Positions 26,601 through 34,308 of a stretch of DNA of 64,000 bases are shown here, in pieces; position 1 is the stretch's first letter, and every line of letters begins with the position of its first letter. The stretch comes from an uncultured Eubacteriales bacterium. GTDB lineage: Bacteria > Bacillota > Clostridia > Christensenellales > UBA1242. The stretch spans positions 103,136 to 167,135 of the forward strand of contig CARNVA010000001.1 in assembly GCA_949031345.1 (NCBI GenBank). The letters run 5' to 3'. The notes beneath the pieces are model-generated. The model was not told the DNA's origin. It searched no databases and saw only the letters and a program-made list of their open reading frames with translations. Made by a program: the position numbers and the translations under genes.

Positions 26601-27453
26601 AAAAAATAATGAAACCATTGGCGTAATCACTTTCAATGTTGATCAAGAAACTTGCATTGAAGAGCTGATAGATAAAAAATGCTTTGAAGATGAGGAATTT
26701 AGAAATCTTTATCTCAAAGAAAACAGTCGAGTGGAAAATGGCGAAGATGTAAGCTTGTTTATCAAAAACCTTGAAAATGTTCAGGGTGATGAAAGAGACA
26801 TAATTATTTTCTCAATTGGCTATGCTTTGAATGATGCCGGAAGAATAAATTCAACATTTGGGTCATTATCAAACGACGGCGGTGAAAATCGTCTAAATGT
26901 GGCTATTACCAGGGCTAAACAAAAGATTTATGTTGTGACGAGTATAGAGCCAGAAGAGTTGAAAGTTGACACATCAAAGAATATAGGACCAAAGCTTTTA
27001 AGAAGCTATCTTACCTATGTTCGCGCAGTTTCAAATGGAGATAATGAAGGTGTAAAAGCTATTCTTGGAAGCTTGGCTCAAGGAGATGCTTCAAGAGCAA
27101 GACTTTCAAATCTTATGCCAATAGAACAACAAATGGCGGCTCGACTTGAAAAACTTGGCTATAATGTTGCACTTAATTTAGGAAACTCAAACAGCAAGAT
27201 TTCACTTGCGATATATGATGAAAATAAAGATAGGTATCTTCTTGGAATTGAGACTGATGAAGAAGTTATGAAATCTTCAAATTCAACTTTAGAGCGTGAT
27301 GTTTTCAGAAATGAATTCTTTAAATCAAAGGGTTGGAAAGTGATGAGAGTATGGAGTCGCGACTGGTGGCATAACCCAACTCTTGTAATAAATACCATTG
27401 TAAAAGAGGTTGAAAAAATCAAAAAGTCTATTGAAAAAGGTGAAAAACTTTAA
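23677..27453 (+). CDS. SF1 helicase fused to a Vsr/MTES_1575-like endonuclease
   Basis: A 1258-residue protein. The N-terminal 300 residues resemble DUF4011. The SF1 motor follows: motif I GPPGTGKSQTI, motif II FDEASQ, GDAKQLRPTT (motif III), a long helical insertion between I and II, then TYHYRSKNEELI and NVAITRAKQKIYVV in the second motor domain. The last 90 residues are a restriction-endonuclease-like fold (LGIETDEEV, ERDVFRNEFF, KVMRVWSRDWW). The family occurs in genomic and defence contexts. The start is the ATG 7 nt after AAAGGTG. It is a single gene, so a defence role is only inferred. Confidence 0.88.
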   Translation: MKSIYTYYKERLIEISGKNRSLYMKNFNKKNGYDIGRILSADSELTEELLDLMLSGKAIPFNIYCKGTKDLIVGASNISSKYPDKEFEEDKEKQKYLTSKKNYANKVFEQEGKDLKTLKREIEEIEKETGRYELYLCWPFVYGAVKNYVLKAPLLMFPVVIDVVDDNNINICLKYGEQIQLNKALMLAIADSKHLNLQDMDMEFNSIKARFGSLQGLIAYLKEFGIKLGFKQEKRLHDFYRGGEPNANSPLEVKNMCMLSRCSLANAIYSDYSALERKHLINDSINELLNAKQIKNKKEKNSDLYLINNVDYAQEQVVRTVNESGNMVIYGPPGTGKSQTIVNVIADAICKNKKVLVVSQKKAALEVVFNRLTSLNSRAMFIVDSEKEKRDFYKRCYESHEAIMQKQHDDKLKKEFIELGKRLEIEEAHLESISNCLNEKTAFGLSLQEMYYNSYKLGKKTTEYAIYEQMQKDKFLMSLNFSQLSEGVSILNEKNKAEIYFNYVEEKKKNPFIDALKEDLSVHLVAEAQSKLKHLFAERRALFNSSKYKYARQVLTYYDQVKNNKNSRALIKLIAKYEFPKAERFLKISCFVFPIYPVCKAVMLSNEKCIKDEVEKTVEAVDKYLDDYEFLKDILTEDGYLQAVDGILNGNRGILSLLLWAVENYVFLSDTCKTLKNLSEIQKHMLDFAYENSNTYQKYMEILNEIMPIRIYHEIVKYEEEKRDILSRALDFENIRARIVNIKKEQNEISKKIALQTFSEDYKKKINGKSESKDFLYQITKKQNFWSIRKTMEVYGDYLFKLFPCWLLSPENVSELLPLKRNLFDVVLFDEASQVFIENTIPSIYRGNRIVVAGDAKQLRPTTTFMKRYMGAGEDDDLDYTTQAALEVESLLDLAVSRYASANITYHYRSKNEELIDFSNMAFYNGSLQIAPNVSKNIHQKSIERILVDGRWRDRKNVEEAEKIVELIKKILKTRKNNETIGVITFNVDQETCIEELIDKKCFEDEEFRNLYLKENSRVENGEDVSLFIKNLENVQGDERDIIIFSIGYALNDAGRINSTFGSLSNDGGENRLNVAITRAKQKIYVVTSIEPEELKVDTSKNIGPKLLRSYLTYVRAVSNGDNEGVKAILGSLAQGDASRARLSNLMPIEQQMAARLEKLGYNVALNLGNSNSKISLAIYDENKDRYLLGIETDEEVMKSSNSTLERDVFRNEFFKSKGWKVMRVWSRDWWHNPTLVINTIVKEVEKIKKSIEKGEKL

Positions 27454-27614
27454 GCATTTAAGAGAGAAACTGTTGAAATATTTTTGGGCTTGAAAAGAAA
27501 GGATTGTTATTAAATTTGATTAAAATTTCTTTAAATTAAACAAAAATAACAGTTTTTTCTTGAAAAATAGCAAAAAAGCATGAATTTTTCTAAATTTATA
27601 TAAAAGGTTTAAAA

Positions 27615-27900
27615 ATGAATATCAATTTGCTGCAACAAAAACTTGATAGCTTATACAAATTGTGGAAATATGGAAAACTTGGTGGAGAGTATATGCCAGA
27701 AGACTCAAACCCGCACAAAATATAACGCTATTGATATGCATACGCCTTTGTGGCTATGGAGCCGAAATGGTTTTATAAATTTTAATTAAAAGCATTTGTG
27801 AATAATATTGGGTTAGAGCCTGGATGTGATGGTGTGCATTTAGATAGAGCAGACATATAAAGTTTTGGCAGGCAAACTGAAAAAATGTATATTTAATTTT
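27615..27900 (+). pseudogene. Decayed gene remnant
   Basis: A ribosome site (AAAGG) and ATG at 27615 open a 36-codon frame (MNINLLQQKLDSLYKLWKYG) ending TAA at 27725. Beyond it, protein-like stretches continue through several stops and frame changes (YAYAFVAMEPKWFYKF, NNIGLEPGCDGVHLD). This pattern suggests a degenerated gene rather than a short peptide. I do not recognise the family. Confidence 0.45.
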
Positions 27901-27966
27901 TGAGAAAAAAGATAGCCAAATTTGTTGATGATAAAAAAATATAATTCTCGTTTAATAGGGGGTGTT

Positions 27967-28500
27967 ATGATATATTTTGTAAGGCATGGGCAAACTGATG
28001 ACAATGCAAATGGAAATTTGCTGACGGGTTGGTCAGCAACGCCACTTAATGAAAGGGGGTTTTCTCAAGCAAGAGAAACTGCGGCAGCTTTAAAAGATAT
28101 TAAATTTGATGTTTGTTTTTGTTCGCCTTTGTTGAGAACAAGGCAAACTTTGGAAGAAATATTAAAATTCCATGAAGGTTTATCTGTCTTTTTTGACGAT
28201 AGGCTTAAAGAACGAGATTATGGTGAAATAACTGGCAAGCCAGCCAACATTTGTAAATTTAAGCGCTGGAATGCAAATGATGAGATACCTTTTGAAATGG
28301 AAAGTATACCCAAAATGTATCAATGAGTTTCTGATTTCTATGATGAAATTTTGCCAAAAACAAAAGGTAAAAATGTTTTAATAGTGGCTCACAGCGGAGT
28401 TGGAAGATTGTCATATTTTTATTTTAATGGAAAACCTGAAGATAATGATTATTCAAATTTCCAATTGGATAACGCAAAAGTTATTGAATTTGAAAATTGA
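27967..28500 (+). pseudogene. Histidine phosphatase (phosphoglycerate-mutase family) with in-frame TGA
   Basis: The ATG at 27967 follows AGGGGG. The catalytic motif FVRHGQTDDN and the body (LTGWSATPLNERGFSQA, CSPLLRTRQT, ERDYGEITGKP) are intact. TGA at 28324-28326 interrupts the gene after SIPKMYQ, and the missing C-terminal third, including the second catalytic histidine in VAHSGVG, continues in the same frame to a TGA at 28498-28500. A CGA-to-TGA change is the simplest cause. Next to another decayed gene, so probably inactive. Confidence 0.8.
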
Positions 28501-28602
28501 AAGTGGGTCTATTTTAAAACTTTAATTGAAGTGGAGGCAAAAAGAAAAAGTGCGCTCCATGCAAAAGTTGAGACTTTTGCTTTATTTGCAAAGCAAATAA
28601 AA

Positions 28603-28626
28603 AAAACTTGCTTTAAAGCAAGTTTT
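28603..28626 (-). terminator. Terminator of tRNA-Thr
   Basis: AAAACTTGCTTTAAAGCAAG-type perfect inverted repeat with T-run on the minus strand, one base beyond the tRNA 3' end. A second hairpin, GCAAAAGT/ACTTTTGC, lies at 28561-28580. Confidence 0.8.
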
Positions 28627-28627
28627 A

Positions 28628-28702
28628 TGGAGCTGATGACGGGAATCGGACCCGTGACCCCCACCTTACCAAGGTGGTGCTCTACCGCTGAGCCACATCA
28701 GC
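28628..28702 (-). tRNA. tRNA-Thr (GGT)
   Basis: On the minus strand the sequence folds as a complete cloverleaf: acceptor GCTGATG/CATCAGC, D-arm with GCGGTAG, anticodon stem CCACC/GGTGG, loop TTGGTAA (anticodon GGT), T-arm ACGGG TCCGATT CCCGT, and an encoded CCA. Confidence 0.95.
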
Positions 28703-28835
28703 ATATTATTTAATATGTTTGTGTTTGATTTTGTTGCTAAATTTTATCTATATCATTTAAATAAACAAACATTTTTTAAGAGGCAAATTTCTTGCCTCTT
28801 AATTTTTTTTTGTTTAGTGATCGTCAAATTTTTGT

Positions 28836-29162
28836 TTAGTGATAGTCGCGTTCTGGATATTTATCGTTTAAATATTCCATAAGATTTTTGCGATATTCAA
28901 ACTTTTCAAGAGCTTCTATCATATAGTTTTGATATCTTCTTTGGTCATATTGTGAAGGCTCTCCATTATAAATTTGAACAATCTCAAATTCCTTGAAAAT
29001 GCTTTCAATTTTTTTACCAGTAGTTGTGGTGCTATGCCAAACATGAAGCTCACCATTCCTTATTGAATAGGGCATTTTATTCTCATCTTCACGCTTGCTT
29101 ATTTTAAATTCTTTAATAAGGGCTATTGTTTGTTGGGTATTTAATTTTTCAATAAAATTCAT
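28836..29162 (-). CDS. Small protein of unknown function
   Basis: A 108-residue charged soluble protein (MNFIEKLNTQQTIALIKEFK) rich in Tyr, Glu and Lys toward the C-terminus. AAGAGGTGG precedes the ATG. It may be the last gene of the minus-strand operon upstream, with a 130-nt gap, or stand alone. No family recognised. Confidence 0.65.
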   Translation of the reverse strand: MNFIEKLNTQQTIALIKEFKISKREDENKMPYSIRNGELHVWHSTTTTGKKIESIFKEFEIVQIYNGEPSQYDQRRYQNYMIEALEKFEYRKNLMEYLNDKYPERDYH

Positions 29163-29293
29163 AGTCCACCTCTTATTTTGATTATAGCAAATTTCACCAA
29201 TGCTGTCAACAGTTTTATAAACAATAGAAGGCTGTTTTGCTTAGTCTAGTCGGTTTTTACTTTATATTTTTAATAAAAATATGTCTATTTCTT

Positions 29294-30880
29294 TTATTTG
29301 ACAGAATTAAGCTTTTGTAGGTGCCAATTGCAAATATCAATCATATTTGTATTGTCGTCAAATCCTGCATAATTCATAAGAATTTTGAAAGCAGACTCAA
29401 CATGTTTTAACTTTATATTTTTTAGTGATTTATAAAAATTTAAGTTTAATTTCCAAAGTTTTACAGAAAAATCAAATTGGTTTTCTGGTTTGATGCTTGC
29501 GCGAGTTGAAATGCATACATAAGGAAGCATATAAGGGCTTTTGGCCACTTGATTATTAGGCAGCAATACTGCAAGACCACTGCCTTCTGCACCTGCTATG
29601 AAATCTCTCAAATCAACCACATCAAAATAAGCTTCATTTAATATATTTGACAAAAGATAAGTGTTTGAAATGGAGACTGTTTCTGGAAGTAAAGCTTTTA
29701 TGCTTTTTATTGTCGAGCCGCTTACGCTGTCGTCATCTACTAGTGTGTAATTACCTGCTGGAATTTGTTCAATTTGATGTTTGAGGAGAGGGCAGTTGTA
29801 TCTTTCAATCATTTTTATATAATGAAATTGAGGGGATGAGATATGAAAAAGTCTGCTTATTTCAAGATTGTAAGTGCCCTTGAAAAACCCATCAAGGCTG
29901 ATCGTTTTGGCGGATTTTAAGTCTTGATAAGCCTTTTCAAGTTGAAACTGCATGCTGGCTGTTTTAACTTTTGTTTGCTTGCTAAATTCGGTCTCAAAAA
30001 GTTTGATAAGTTTTTTAAGAAATAGCTGTCGAGCCTTTTCAAGTTTGTTTTCGTTGACAACTGATGTGAAATTTTTGAAGGGAAGCAAGCCTTCGTCTCT
30101 GATAATAAATATGCCATTTTGACTGTTTTGGTAGGTTTGACAAATGAGGTCTTTTCTTATATGTCTTGAAGATAATTTTGCAGAATTACCATTATTTTCA
30201 ATAAAAATGCAGTTTTTATTGTTTATTTTTGCTTTTGCGGCTTTGAAATAATCATTGCTGGCACTTCGATTTATACAAACGCCAATGCCATCTTCTTCAA
30301 AGCAATAGTTAAATTTAGCATTATCACCACCAAAAACATAGACAACTTTAATCTCTTTTTTTACATGCAATTGTAAATATTTTTCAAGGCGGTCAATCAC
30401 GCTTGTAAAATTTATATAAGTATATGTATACATGCTTTCCCAAGGGTCAATCATAAGCCAAGAGGAGTGTTCAACTGCTTTTTGGCATTGAAAAAGACGC
30501 TTTCCAAGGCAGGAGTTATAATCGGGTTTGGTCGAAACATAGTCTTCATGAGAAGGTGAGAAATAACCTCCGACGACATCGTATCCTTCTTTTTCAAGCT
30601 CTTTTTTAGCAAGCTCCATCATGTCAAAATGGCCTTGATGTAAAGGTAAAAATCCACCAGTTGAGAGAAGTACGACTGGCTTTTTTGTATTTTTTATGTT
30701 GCTTGAAATTTTATCGATAGGCGTTGTAAGAAGATTTAAATTATAGAAATCTTTTGCCTCAATTTTGCTGTCAATAAACCCTGCTTCTACTAAAAGGTCA
30801 TAATTCTTATATTTGTGATAAACCTTACTGTAAAATCGGTCATTTAATATTTTATTTAATAAAGATCGCTTAATTTTCAT
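29294..30880 (-). CDS. Nucleotidyltransferase-phosphoribosyltransferase fusion
   Basis: A 528-residue two-domain protein. Residues from about 70 to 260 form a cytidylyltransferase/NMN-adenylyltransferase fold, with nucleotide-binding LSTGGFLPLHQGHFDM (HxGH type) and the second motif KLSSRHIRKDL. The C-terminal half contains a type I phosphoribosyltransferase PRPP loop, YTLVDDDSVSGSTIKS. A protein with both activities could attach a base to PRPP and then an NMP to the product, as in NAD salvage. Last clear gene of a four-gene operon that includes an NAD-synthetase-like enzyme. The product is unknown. Confidence 0.8.
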   Translation of the reverse strand: MKIKRSLLNKILNDRFYSKVYHKYKNYDLLVEAGFIDSKIEAKDFYNLNLLTTPIDKISSNIKNTKKPVVLLSTGGFLPLHQGHFDMMELAKKELEKEGYDVVGGYFSPSHEDYVSTKPDYNSCLGKRLFQCQKAVEHSSWLMIDPWESMYTYTYINFTSVIDRLEKYLQLHVKKEIKVVYVFGGDNAKFNYCFEEDGIGVCINRSASNDYFKAAKAKINNKNCIFIENNGNSAKLSSRHIRKDLICQTYQNSQNGIFIIRDEGLLPFKNFTSVVNENKLEKARQLFLKKLIKLFETEFSKQTKVKTASMQFQLEKAYQDLKSAKTISLDGFFKGTYNLEISRLFHISSPQFHYIKMIERYNCPLLKHQIEQIPAGNYTLVDDDSVSGSTIKSIKALLPETVSISNTYLLSNILNEAYFDVVDLRDFIAGAEGSGLAVLLPNNQVAKSPYMLPYVCISTRASIKPENQFDFSVKLWKLNLNFYKSLKNIKLKHVESAFKILMNYAGFDDNTNMIDICNWHLQKLNSVK

Positions 30881-30975
30881 TTTTTTTGCCTGTTTTTTTG
30901 TTTTTTTATTAAATTTTGTGCATTTATAACTTATTTTTACTTAAATTTTAAAAAAAATATATAAAGTTTTGGTGA

Positions 30976-31971
30976 TTATTCTTCCATAATTTTATTTATT
31001 TTTTTATTAAAGTTTTCCCAGCCACCATCAATTGAGCAATCCCAAAGGTCTAAATGAATGGCAGGTGAGTTTGACATATACTTATGAAGATTATATTTAT
31101 GCAAGTTTTCAAGATTGTTAGCGTAAAGTTTAAATTGCGCCTTTGCTGTTTCGCTTAACGAATTTAAAATAATCTCTTTTCTTTTATTGTCAAATCGCAG
31201 AAAATTTAAGTAATATTCAACAAAGTCATAAGGTGCGCCAAAAACCATCTCATCACTTCGATTATCATACATGTCTCCGCTTGGAGTCACATCAATTATG
31301 CTTTGTGGAACATTTAATAATTTTGAGACATCATATACCTCTGACTTGTGCAAGTCGGAAATTATTTGCAGGTCAACCATGCCGTCAGAAGCTTTTCCGA
31401 TATAACCAAGATAGGTGCCTTCATCGCGATTGGTTGTGCCACAAATTATTGCATTTTTGCCTTCTTGGCAAAGAAGGCTTGTAGTGTAATAAAGAATAGG
31501 TGTGCGACTGTATGGGCCGAGTTGACCTATTGCCCATGCCTCACCTTTAATACCGATAGCTGATTCAAGTTGTTTTCTTATAAGTTTGTTGACCTTTGAT
31601 AAGTCTATCACATAAGGGGTGAGGTTTAAGCTTTGACAAAGCTCTTTTCCTCTCGCTGTCGCCTTGTCTTGATTTGTTACGCCAATTGATTTTGAAATTG
31701 GAAGAAGCAAAGGAACGATTTTTTCGATAGGTGAGCCTTTTAGCTTTGACGCATGGTTTACTAAAGCAAGCACGGCAGCGGAGTCAATTCCACCACTTAT
31801 TGCAACCACACAAGCTTTGAGGTTGAATTTTGTCATATAATCATTAAGAAGTTTTGATTTTTTATTGACATAATCACTTGCGTCAAACTTTTTTTCAGCT
31901 CTAAGCTGTTTTACTAAATTTTGAATTTCATCGCAAATAGGCTGTTCGCTTTGTTTGTTGTATACTTTCAT
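30976..31971 (-). CDS. NAD synthetase-like ATP-pyrophosphatase
   Basis: A 331-residue N-type PP-loop amidotransferase of the NadE family: VVAISGGIDSAAVLALVNH, GTTNRDEGTYLGY, ISDLHKSEVYDVSKLL, TPSGDMYDN. NadE amidates deamido-NAD with ammonia. There is no glutaminase domain. The start is the ATG preceded by AAGGAGGA; it overlaps the radical SAM stop as ATGA, so the two are coupled. Whether it serves ordinary NAD synthesis or a product specific to this operon is open. Confidence 0.85.
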   Translation of the reverse strand: MKVYNKQSEQPICDEIQNLVKQLRAEKKFDASDYVNKKSKLLNDYMTKFNLKACVVAISGGIDSAAVLALVNHASKLKGSPIEKIVPLLLPISKSIGVTNQDKATARGKELCQSLNLTPYVIDLSKVNKLIRKQLESAIGIKGEAWAIGQLGPYSRTPILYYTTSLLCQEGKNAIICGTTNRDEGTYLGYIGKASDGMVDLQIISDLHKSEVYDVSKLLNVPQSIIDVTPSGDMYDNRSDEMVFGAPYDFVEYYLNFLRFDNKRKEIILNSLSETAKAQFKLYANNLENLHKYNLHKYMSNSPAIHLDLWDCSIDGGWENFNKKINKIMEE

Positions 31972-32840
31972 AGTAAAATTCCTCCTTCCATTTCCCATTC
32001 ATATCTTAAATGACCATCAGGGAAGAAAATCAACTGTCTTCCATTTTCTGGGTCATCATCTCTTGTATTTTTGTTTAGCGGCAATGAAAACATTACATTT
32101 TGTCCCATTACATCATAAACGGTGCCTATTCGCTCTAGTGTAAGAAGCTTTGTTCCAACCTTATCAAGATAGGCTTTGATTTCTTCCTTCCGCAATTGAG
32201 TCAGTTTGTTGATTTCAATCCAATCATGTGCTGATTGTCTTCTATATTCGTCGTTTACAGGGCGAAGGGTGACTTGCTCTACCTTATTTTCCTTTGCAAA
32301 CTTTATGAAATTCATTATTTCTTCTTCGCTGTCCATCATGCCTTTGCACATAACGCAGGTTAAGCGCAGAGAAAAACCTATATTATGCAGGTAATCAATC
32401 AGCTCGGGCAGGTCAATATATTCACCATTTGGTTGATATATCTTTTGATTGACCTCTTTTCGGTGGCTTACAACTGAAATGGTAATTGTGGTCAAACCAA
32501 GCTCATACCATTTTTTGAAATAGTCGTCATATCTTTCTCTTTGCTTGGATGCCAATATGCAATTTGTTTGAAGCTCAATAAAAGGGAAGTTGAATTTTGA
32601 CAGTGCTTTCAAATAATCTGTCAATTGATCGGGGTATAAAAGAGGCTCGCCTCGTCCTGTCAGCATAACAGTGTCTATTCCACTTTTTTCAGCCAGCCTG
32701 CAAGCGATGTCAAAATTTCGAAAGTTGACTTTAGGGCTGATAAGATTTTCTTTTGTAGGGGTGCAACCTGAAACGCAGAAAGGGCAGGATGCCACACAAG
32801 CTTCTCTTCCTACTACTACACTGAAAAGTTTGAATTTCAT
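31968..32840 (-). CDS. Radical SAM enzyme
   Basis: A 290-residue radical SAM protein with a CVASCPFC cluster motif (CxxxCxxC), Cys residues 15, 19 and 22, and GRGEPLLYPD for SAM binding. There is no SPASM cysteine-rich tail. The C-terminus has a domain that resembles nucleotide- or substrate-binding caps. Second gene of the operon, with AAGGAGAT at the start. Substrate unknown. Confidence 0.85.
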   Translation of the reverse strand: MKFKLFSVVVGREACVASCPFCVSGCTPTKENLISPKVNFRNFDIACRLAEKSGIDTVMLTGRGEPLLYPDQLTDYLKALSKFNFPFIELQTNCILASKQRERYDDYFKKWYELGLTTITISVVSHRKEVNQKIYQPNGEYIDLPELIDYLHNIGFSLRLTCVMCKGMMDSEEEIMNFIKFAKENKVEQVTLRPVNDEYRRQSAHDWIEINKLTQLRKEEIKAYLDKVGTKLLTLERIGTVYDVMGQNVMFSLPLNKNTRDDDPENGRQLIFFPDGHLRYEWEMEGGILL

Positions 32841-32850
32841 TTTTATCTCC

Positions 32851-33915
32851 TTAAATATTTATTACATTTGGGTTAAATTCGCATAAGGAAGGAATTACAA
32901 ATTCTTCAAAATAGCTTCCGATATTATGCAAATAAATTCTTGATTGAATTTTTAATAATTCCATTTCCTCTTTTCTAAGATAATATCTGCCTAAAAAGTC
33001 GTCACTGTTTCCAGATCCGCCAAACAAGTAAAGTGAAACAAGTTTGAGGCCGGCTTTCTTTTTTAGATAAATCTTTCTGTTTCCCGCTATAAAATAAAGG
33101 TCAAATTGCTTTTTATATAGAAGGCAGTCAAGCATGCCGCTGTAAATGCCTCTTTGAATGACAAGCTCCTTTCGCTTTCCCTCTTTAAAACGAATAATGT
33201 TTGTGCAAAGGTCAAATACATTTTCAAGCAAAAATTGTCCGGGCTCTAAGTAAACCTGCTTTAAAGAAAGCTGTGACTTAAACTGGCTTATAATATTGGG
33301 ATTGATGTCGCTTGCTTCTTTCAAGCCTGCAATATTTGCAAATGTTATGCCAAGGCTTTGAAAATTTTTGATGATATAATTCAACATTTTTTCAAGAGTA
33401 TTGTTTTTATATTTGATTGAATGAGTAAGATAAAAGTTTATTCCAATCTCATCAAATTTTTCTTTAATTAGTTTGCAACCAGCAATGAAATCGGCTTTCT
33501 CAAGGCCGAGGTGTGAATGCTTTTTAAACACATTTGATATGTTCAGCTTTAAACTGATTTTGCATTGCCTGTCGTCAGCATATTCAAGAAATTGTTTAAG
33601 CGATAAAAGGTTGTCAAAAGAAAAGGCTCGCACTCCTTCTTTGTATAACTTTTTAATAAAGTCATCATCACAAAGCACATTGATAAGTGCCATTTCGCTT
33701 GGCATAACGCCTATATTTAGCAATGATTGATAGTGCCAAGGAGTGCTTACAAGAAAATAGCCGCCTTTTTCTTTCAAAACAGGTTTTAAAAATGCAATCA
33801 ATTCTTTTGATGAATTGGTTTTTAATGGATAACAAACTGTCCCAAGCTTTGCATAAGCCTCAAAGTTTTGCATGAGCCGGCTTTGATTGAAATAATAATT
33901 CTCAAGTCTTGCCAT
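32851..33915 (-). CDS. Fold-type III PLP-dependent decarboxylase-like protein
   Basis: A 354-residue protein of the alanine-racemase/decarboxylase fold. The PLP lysine lies in VCYPLKTNSS, the pyridine-binding EPGQ motif is present, and the C-terminal LFGGSGNSDDFLG takes the place of the usual CxSxD motif, so the catalytic cysteine of ornithine or diaminopimelate decarboxylases is missing. First gene of the operon, 10 nt before the radical SAM gene. Confidence 0.75.
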   Translation of the reverse strand: MARLENYYFNQSRLMQNFEAYAKLGTVCYPLKTNSSKELIAFLKPVLKEKGGYFLVSTPWHYQSLLNIGVMPSEMALINVLCDDDFIKKLYKEGVRAFSFDNLLSLKQFLEYADDRQCKISLKLNISNVFKKHSHLGLEKADFIAGCKLIKEKFDEIGINFYLTHSIKYKNNTLEKMLNYIIKNFQSLGITFANIAGLKEASDINPNIISQFKSQLSLKQVYLEPGQFLLENVFDLCTNIIRFKEGKRKELVIQRGIYSGMLDCLLYKKQFDLYFIAGNRKIYLKKKAGLKLVSLYLFGGSGNSDDFLGRYYLRKEEMELLKIQSRIYLHNIGSYFEEFVIPSLCEFNPNVINI

Positions 33916-33957
33916 TTTCTTTGTATTCTTCCTTTGATTTTTAATATTATTAAAATA

Positions 33958-33986
33958 ATAATATCAGATTTTTAAGCATTTGTCAA
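33958..33986 (-). promoter_or_regulatory. Promoter of the PLP-rSAM-NadE-like-NTase operon
   Basis: On the minus strand TTGACA (33986-33981), 17 bp, TATTAT (33963-33958): near-consensus. The remaining 270 nt up to the plus-strand promoter hold no gene. Confidence 0.85.
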
Positions 33987-34258
33987 GTGTTTAGTCTTAA
34001 TTAAAAAGTATATTATAAATAATATTTTTAAGCTTTCATTTTATCAATAATTGATGAAAAGAGTTTGTTTTTTGTTTAAACTTTTAAAAAATATCAATTT
34101 TACTAATAAATCGCTATAAAGCTTATGAAATCAGGTGAAAAGCGGATTGATATGATTTTTAAATTTAAAGAGTTATTAAAAATAAAAATGCCTTTTAGCC
34201 TTTATTTATAAGGGGTATAGCGATTGTGAAAGAAATTTTGAAAAATTTGCAAAAACAG

Positions 34259-34287
34259 TTGTAATTTAAAAGAAAAGGTGATATATT
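34259..34287 (+). promoter_or_regulatory. Promoter of the alpha-oxoamine synthase gene
   Basis: TTGTAA (34259-34264), 17 bp, TATATT (34282-34287), about 22 nt before the start codon. Confidence 0.7.
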
Positions 34288-34308
34288 AAGTTACCGTGAG
34301 GAGAAAAA

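Noticed and set aside
27615..28500. Reassigned genetic code (TGA as Trp)
   Set aside because: Reading TGA as Trp would extend the phosphatase, but TGA ends many intact genes in this window and the upstream remnant also has TAA stops, so decay is simpler.
28603..28626. Riboregulator in the palindrome after the phosphatase remnant
   Set aside because: It lies exactly one base past the tRNA-Thr CCA on the minus strand and fits a tRNA terminator.
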